Below are positions 5,458-9,165 of a stretch of 9,165 nt of DNA, one piece after another. Position 1 is the first letter of the stretch; each line of letters opens with the position of its first letter. Both the position numbers and the translations under genes were made by a program. The DNA comes from Lawsonibacter sp. GTDB taxonomy: Bacteria; Bacillota; Clostridia; Oscillospirales; Oscillospiraceae. The stretch covers positions 1-9,165 of the forward strand of contig JAAWLY010000081.1 in the NCBI GenBank assembly GCA_022798155.1, in the 5' to 3' direction. The notes under the pieces are model-generated. The model saw only the letters and a list, made by a program, of their open reading frames with translations, was not told where the DNA came from and did not search any database.

Positions 5458-6478
5458 CGTGGGGGGCGTCCCCATCGGCGGGGGCGCCCCCGTTACCATC
5501 CAGTCCATGACCAACACCCCCACCCAGGATGTGACGGCCACGGTAGACCAGATCAAAAAGCTGGCCGCCGCCGGGTGCGAGATCGTCCGGGTGGCGGTGC
5601 CCGACATGGAAGCCGCCCGGGCGGTGGGGAAGATCAAGGGGCAAAGCCCCATCCCCGTGGTGGTGGACATCCACTTCGACCACAAGCTGGCCCTGGAGGC
5701 CATCGCCGCCGGGGCCGACAAGGTGCGCATCAACCCGGGCAATATCGGCGGCGAGGACCGGGTAAAGGCGGTGGCGGAGGCCTGCCGCCAGAAAAGCATC
5801 CCCATCCGCATCGGGGTGAACGGCGGCTCCCTGGAGAAGCCCATTCTGGCAAAATACGGAAAAATCTGCCCGGAAGCCATGGTAGAATCGGCCTTTGGAC
5901 ACATCAGGCTGCTGAACAAATTTGACTTTGACGATATTTGCGTGTCGCTGAAGTCCTCCAGCGTGCCCATTACCATGAAAGCCTATCAGCTGATGGGGCA
6001 AGAGAGCGATTACCCTTTACATATCGGCGTTACCGAGGCGGGGACCGTGCGGATGGGCACCCTCAAGTCCGCCGTGGGCATCGGGGGCCTGCTGGCTCTG
6101 GGGGTGGGGGACACCATGCGGGTGTCCCTGTCCGCCGACCCGGTGGAGGAGGTCTACGCCGCCCGGGAGATTTTGAAGGCGGCCGGGGTCCGGAAGGAGG
6201 GCCCGGAGCTGGTGAGCTGTCCCACCTGCGGCCGGACGAAAATCGATCTGATCGCCCTGGCCAACCAGGTAGAGGAGCGGCTGAAAACCGTGGACAAGCC
6301 CATCACCGTGGCCGTTATGGGCTGTGCCGTCAACGGCCCCGGGGAGGCCTCCGCCGCCGACTGCGGCATCGCCGGGGGAATCGGCGAGGGCCTGCTGTTC
6401 CGGAAGGGAAGCATAGTACGAAAAGTCCCTCAGGACCAGCTGGTGGACGCGCTGTTCCAGCTGATTGAGACGCTATGA
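5441..6478 (+). CDS. ispG: 4-hydroxy-3-methylbut-2-enyl diphosphate synthase (IspG/GcpE)
   Basis: IspG is a [4Fe-4S] enzyme that reductively converts MEcPP to HMBPP, the penultimate MEP pathway step. The 345-residue protein is the short bacterial form: an N-terminal TIM-barrel (VTIQSMTNTPTQD at about 18-30, VVDIHFDHKLA, RINPGNIG near 97-103, RIGVNGGSLE near 123-132) followed by a cluster-binding domain. The three cluster cysteines are visible at 260 and 263 in CPTC and at 295 in MGCAVNGPGE, with the fourth ligand Glu at 302. These match E. coli Cys270, Cys273, Cys305 and Glu312 with a constant offset of ten. Together with dxr it gives two MEP pathway steps in this cluster. The stop overlaps the next start as ATGA. 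Confidence 0.97.
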   Translation: MTRQINVGGVPIGGGAPVTIQSMTNTPTQDVTATVDQIKKLAAAGCEIVRVAVPDMEAARAVGKIKGQSPIPVVVDIHFDHKLALEAIAAGADKVRINPGNIGGEDRVKAVAEACRQKSIPIRIGVNGGSLEKPILAKYGKICPEAMVESAFGHIRLLNKFDFDDICVSLKSSSVPITMKAYQLMGQESDYPLHIGVTEAGTVRMGTLKSAVGIGGLLALGVGDTMRVSLSADPVEEVYAAREILKAAGVRKEGPELVSCPTCGRTKIDLIALANQVEERLKTVDKPITVAVMGCAVNGPGEASAADCGIAGGIGEGLLFRKGSIVRKVPQDQLVDALFQLIETL

Positions 6479-6918
6479 AACGGGAGCTGCCCAAGGAGAC
6501 CTTTGCCCGGCGGCTGGTGCGCCGGTTCCCGGAGTTTCAGCGGGCGTACCAGGACCACCTGAGAGGGTACGGCGAACTGGTGGGCCACGTCTTTTTCGGG
6601 GATACGCTGAACGCGGTCCTCTTTTCGCAGCTGGAGACCAACGAGGATCCAGGAATGATCCGTCAATATATCGACTTTGTGGAGGATATGTACGCCAACG
6701 GCGACGGCGATGTGCGGAACATTGTGGAGGTCACCATTCTGGAGCGCCTGGGAGACGAAGAGGCAGTGCTGCGCAACGCCTTTTCCTATTTTTCTGAGGA
6801 ACTGATGCTGGCCTCCCAGTCCGTTGAGAGGGACTGGGGCCGCCGGGAGATCTGCATCTGGCATAAAAACGGCCGGACCCTGTACGACTGGGACTGGCCG
6901 TCCAAACCGAACATATGA
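6475..6918 (+). CDS. Small uncharacterised protein between ispG and polC
   Basis: A 147-residue soluble protein with no signal peptide or membrane segment. I do not firmly recognise it; the N-terminal pattern (RRFPEFQRAYQDHLRGYGELVGHVFFGD) and the middle (IRQYIDFVEDMYANGDGDVRNIVEVTILERLGD) loosely recall the DUF7674-type small proteins of Bacillota, some of which resemble immunity-like proteins. That assignment is from memory and weak. The C-terminus is aromatic and acidic, with YDWDWPSK. Its ATG overlaps the ispG TGA as ATGA and there is no strong ribosome binding site, so translation is probably coupled to ispG. Codon use is like its neighbours, with no frameshift. It ends 16 bases before polC. 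Real gene status is well supported by the overlap and composition; function is unknown. Confidence 0.8.
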   Translation: MKRELPKETFARRLVRRFPEFQRAYQDHLRGYGELVGHVFFGDTLNAVLFSQLETNEDPGMIRQYIDFVEDMYANGDGDVRNIVEVTILERLGDEEAVLRNAFSYFSEELMLASQSVERDWGRREICIWHKNGRTLYDWDWPSKPNI

Positions 6919-6920
6919 AC

Positions 6921-6925
6921 AGGAG
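6921..6925 (+). promoter_or_regulatory. Ribosome binding site of polC
   Basis: AGGAG lies 9 bases before ATG 6935, in the 16-base gap after the small gene. It fixes the polC start and argues against an independent promoter at this junction. Confidence 0.75.
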
Positions 6926-6934
6926 AACGACTGA

Positions 6935-9165
6935 ATGTCCCAAAAGATACCGTTTTTACAGATGTTTGCCGCCCTGCGCCAGTGGACCGAGCTGGCCAAC
7001 GGGGTGGAGGGGTGGCGGATCGTGTCCGCCGCCATTGACAAGGCCAGCCGCAGCGCCAAAATCACCGTGGAGGGGGCGGCGGGAGCCGGTCCCAACCTGA
7101 TTGTCCAGGCGGAGGAGGCAGTGGCCCGGGCCTATCAGCTCAGCAGCGTGAAGATTCTGATGGAGGAACCGCAGAAAAAAACAGTAAACCAAGACAAAAA
7201 AGAGGCTTACAATACACAGAGCGCGCCGGAGGGAGAATCCGCAAAACCCTTGGAGCACAGTGGATTTGGGGAGCGGACGGACAGAGAAAAAAATGTAAAA
7301 CAAGACAATAAACAGGTTGACGATGCCTTTGCCCGCACCCAGGCCATCCGCCAGGCGGCGCTGCGGAATGTCCAGCGTGCCGCGCCGCCCCAGAAGGACA
7401 AAAAGCCCCAGGGCAAGGCCATTTTCGGCCGGGCCATCACCAAGGCCCCCACCCCCATCGGCGAGCTGGAGCTGGACATGGGCACGGTGGTGGTGGAGGG
7501 GGACGTGTTCGCCATCGAGAACCGGGAGCTGAAAAAGCGGGGAGCCTGGGTGGTGGCCTTCGACATGACCGATTACACCGGCTCCATCCGGGTGAACAAG
7601 TTCTTTCCCGGCGACGAGGGCAAGCCCCTGGTGGACGGCATTAAAAAGGGGATGCACATTAAGGTGCAGGGCCGGCTGAACATGGACCGGTTCTATGGCG
7701 ACATGGTGCTGGAGCCGGTGGCTGTCGCCGCGGCGGAGAAGAAGATGAAGGAGGATACCGCCCCGGAGAAGCGGGTGGAGCTCCACCTCCACACCACCAT
7801 GTCCTCCATGGACGCCCTCACCAGCGTGGGGCCCAAGCTGGGCCCGGACAAAAACGTGGTGAAGCGGGCGGAGGCCTGGGGCCACCCGGCCATCGCCATC
7901 ACCGACCACGGGGTGGCCCAGTCCTTCCCCGACGCCTGGCACTCCGCCAAAAAGATTAAGATTTTGTACGGGGTGGAGGCCTACTTTGTCAACGATGTGG
8001 ACGACCGGGTGGCCGTCCACGGGGCGGCGGAGGGCCCCTTCCACCAGGAGATCGTCTGCTTCGACATCGAGACCACCGGGTTGAACCGCAAGTACGAGGT
8101 CATCATCGAGATCGGCGCGGTGGTGCTGAAAAACGGGGAGATCACCGATACCTTCAACACCTTTGTCTCCCCGGGGCGGATTCTTAACCCGGAGATTATC
8201 CGTCTCACCGGCATCACCGACGAGATGCTGGTGGGGGCCCCCTCCCAGGAGGAGGCCCTGCGGGCCTTTCTGGATTTCGCCGGGGACCGGCCCCTGGCCG
8301 CCCACAACGCCGACTTCGACATGGGCTTTATCGCCGCCGGCTGCCGGAAATACGGCATCCCCTTTGAAAATCCCTCGGTGGACAGCTTGATTCTGGCCCA
8401 GAACCTGCTGCCCGAGCTGGGCAAGTATAAGCTGGACATTGTGGCGGAGCACCTGCGCCTGCCCGCCTTCAACCACCACCGGGCCAGCGACGACGCGGCC
8501 ACCGTGGCCTATATGCTGCCCCACTTCTTCCAGATGCTGGAGGAGCTGGGCTACCACAGCCTGTCGGAGATCAATCCCTACATGCGCACCATCCGGGGGA
8601 AGGGCAGAGCCAAGCGCCGGCCCAAACATCTCATCGTGCTGGCCAAGAACCAGACCGGGCTGCGCAACCTGTACAAGCTGGTGTCCCTGTCCCACCTGGA
8701 GCACTTCAAGCGCTACCCCATCATGCCCAAATCCCTCATCGACGCCAACCGGGAGGGGCTGATTCTGGGCTCCGCCTGCGAGGCGGGGGAGCTGTTCCAG
8801 GCGCTGGCCGACGGCCGGGGCTGGGAGGAGCTGAAGCGCATCGCCTCCTGGTACGACTACCTGGAGATCCAGCCCATCTGCAACAACATGTTCATGCTCC
8901 GCAAGGGGATGGTCCGCTCGGAGGAGGAGCTGCGGGACTTCAACCGGGACATCGTCCGCCTGGGGGAGGAGCTGGGCAAGCCGGTGTGTGCCACCGGGGA
9001 CGTCCACTTCCTGGACCCGGAGGACGAAATTTACCGCCATATTCTGCTGGCCTCCAAGGGCTTTGAGGACGCGGACGAGGAGCTGCCCATCTACTTCAAG
9101 ACCACCGACGAGATGCTGAGGGAGTTTGCCTACCTGGGGAAGGAGAAGGCCCACGAGGTGGTGGT
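6935..9165 (+). CDS. polC: DNA polymerase III PolC-type, N-terminal 743 residues
   Basis: PolC is the replicative DNA polymerase of low-GC Gram-positives, with built-in 3'-5' proofreading. The frame is open from ATG 6935 to the window end with no stop, giving 743 of about 1,430 expected residues. In order: an N-terminal domain (1-76), a Lys/Gln-rich A-rich linker (about 77-130), an OB-fold domain (about 180-262), the first half of the PHP domain (HLHTTMSSMDA at 284-294, AITDHG at 321-326), an inserted DEDDh exonuclease, then the remaining PHP half (ATGDVHFL at 686-693). The exonuclease shows FDIETTGL (Asp377, Glu379), AHNADFD (Asp462) and HHRASDD (His515, Asp520), so proofreading residues look intact. 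The polymerase core lies beyond the window. A 732-codon open frame on the opposite strand (6956-9154) is a shadow of this gene. Confidence 0.98.
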   Translation, partial: MSQKIPFLQMFAALRQWTELANGVEGWRIVSAAIDKASRSAKITVEGAAGAGPNLIVQAEEAVARAYQLSSVKILMEEPQKKTVNQDKKEAYNTQSAPEGESAKPLEHSGFGERTDREKNVKQDNKQVDDAFARTQAIRQAALRNVQRAAPPQKDKKPQGKAIFGRAITKAPTPIGELELDMGTVVVEGDVFAIENRELKKRGAWVVAFDMTDYTGSIRVNKFFPGDEGKPLVDGIKKGMHIKVQGRLNMDRFYGDMVLEPVAVAAAEKKMKEDTAPEKRVELHLHTTMSSMDALTSVGPKLGPDKNVVKRAEAWGHPAIAITDHGVAQSFPDAWHSAKKIKILYGVEAYFVNDVDDRVAVHGAAEGPFHQEIVCFDIETTGLNRKYEVIIEIGAVVLKNGEITDTFNTFVSPGRILNPEIIRLTGITDEMLVGAPSQEEALRAFLDFAGDRPLAAHNADFDMGFIAAGCRKYGIPFENPSVDSLILAQNLLPELGKYKLDIVAEHLRLPAFNHHRASDDAATVAYMLPHFFQMLEELGYHSLSEINPYMRTIRGKGRAKRRPKHLIVLAKNQTGLRNLYKLVSLSHLEHFKRYPIMPKSLIDANREGLILGSACEAGELFQALADGRGWEELKRIASWYDYLEIQPICNNMFMLRKGMVRSEEELRDFNRDIVRLGEELGKPVCATGDVHFLDPEDEIYRHILLASKGFEDADEELPIYFKTTDEMLREFAYLGKEKAHEVV

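Noticed and set aside
6956..9154. A 732-codon open frame on the minus strand
   Set aside because: It lies wholly antisense to polC, whose sense frame has clear domain motifs. High GC with strong third-base bias removes stops on the opposite strand, and the predicted protein is low-complexity (His, Gly, Leu, Val rich).
1..9165. CRISPR arrays, tRNA or rRNA genes, transposases, phage genes
   Set aside because: No regularly spaced direct repeats, cloverleaf-like segments or recognisable mobile-element proteins were found; almost all the sequence is accounted for by housekeeping genes.

Overview
The window is a high-GC stretch (roughly 60-65% G+C by eye) with every supported gene on the + strand. 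The order is pyrH (3' part), frr, uppS, cdsA, dxr, rseP, ispG, a small unrecognised gene, and polC (5' part). This is the housekeeping cluster found in Bacillota that links translation, isoprenoid and lipid synthesis, and replication. PolC, the Gram-positive-type replicative polymerase with an exonuclease inserted in its PHP domain, points firmly to Bacillota. High GC, GC-rich codon use and the styles of the intergenic repeats suggest a gut-type Clostridia lineage (Oscillospiraceae-like: Flavonifractor, Intestinimonas, Lawsonibacter and relatives). That genus-level guess is inference.

Layout: 1-505 UMP kinase; 527-1081 ribosome recycling factor; 1089-1118 a perfect 12-bp hairpin; 1153-1902 undecaprenyl-diphosphate synthase; 1905-2723 CDP-diglyceride synthase from a TTG start; 2724-2908 a repeat-like spacer with several inverted repeats and a possible promoter; 2909-4045 DXP reductoisomerase; 4044-4146 two more inverted-repeat structures, the first sharing the dxr stop codon; 4178-5278 a short single-PDZ site-2 protease; 5279-5440 a spacer that turns abruptly T-rich and carries a possible 45-codon hydrophobic ORF; 5441-6478 HMBPP synthase; 6475-6918 a small protein overlapping ispG; 6935 to the window end PolC.

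How the genes fit together: pyrH supplies UDP/UTP precursors and frr recycles ribosomes. dxr and ispG are two steps of the MEP pathway that makes IPP/DMAPP. uppS uses these C5 units to build the undecaprenyl carrier for cell-wall synthesis. cdsA makes the CDP-diacylglycerol precursor of phospholipids, and rseP is a membrane protease. Tight junctions (uppS/cdsA 2-nt gap, ispG/small gene 4-nt overlap, small gene/polC 16-nt gap) suggest co-transcription and coupled translation within sub-blocks. The larger spacers before uppS, dxr, rseP and ispG hold structures that could divide the operon.

No exotic system (CRISPR, phage, transposase, toxin cassette) is visible. The parts worth a second look are the T-rich hydrophobic mini-ORF before ispG, the unrecognised protein between ispG and polC, the two repeat-like spacers around dxr, and the A-rich linker inside PolC.
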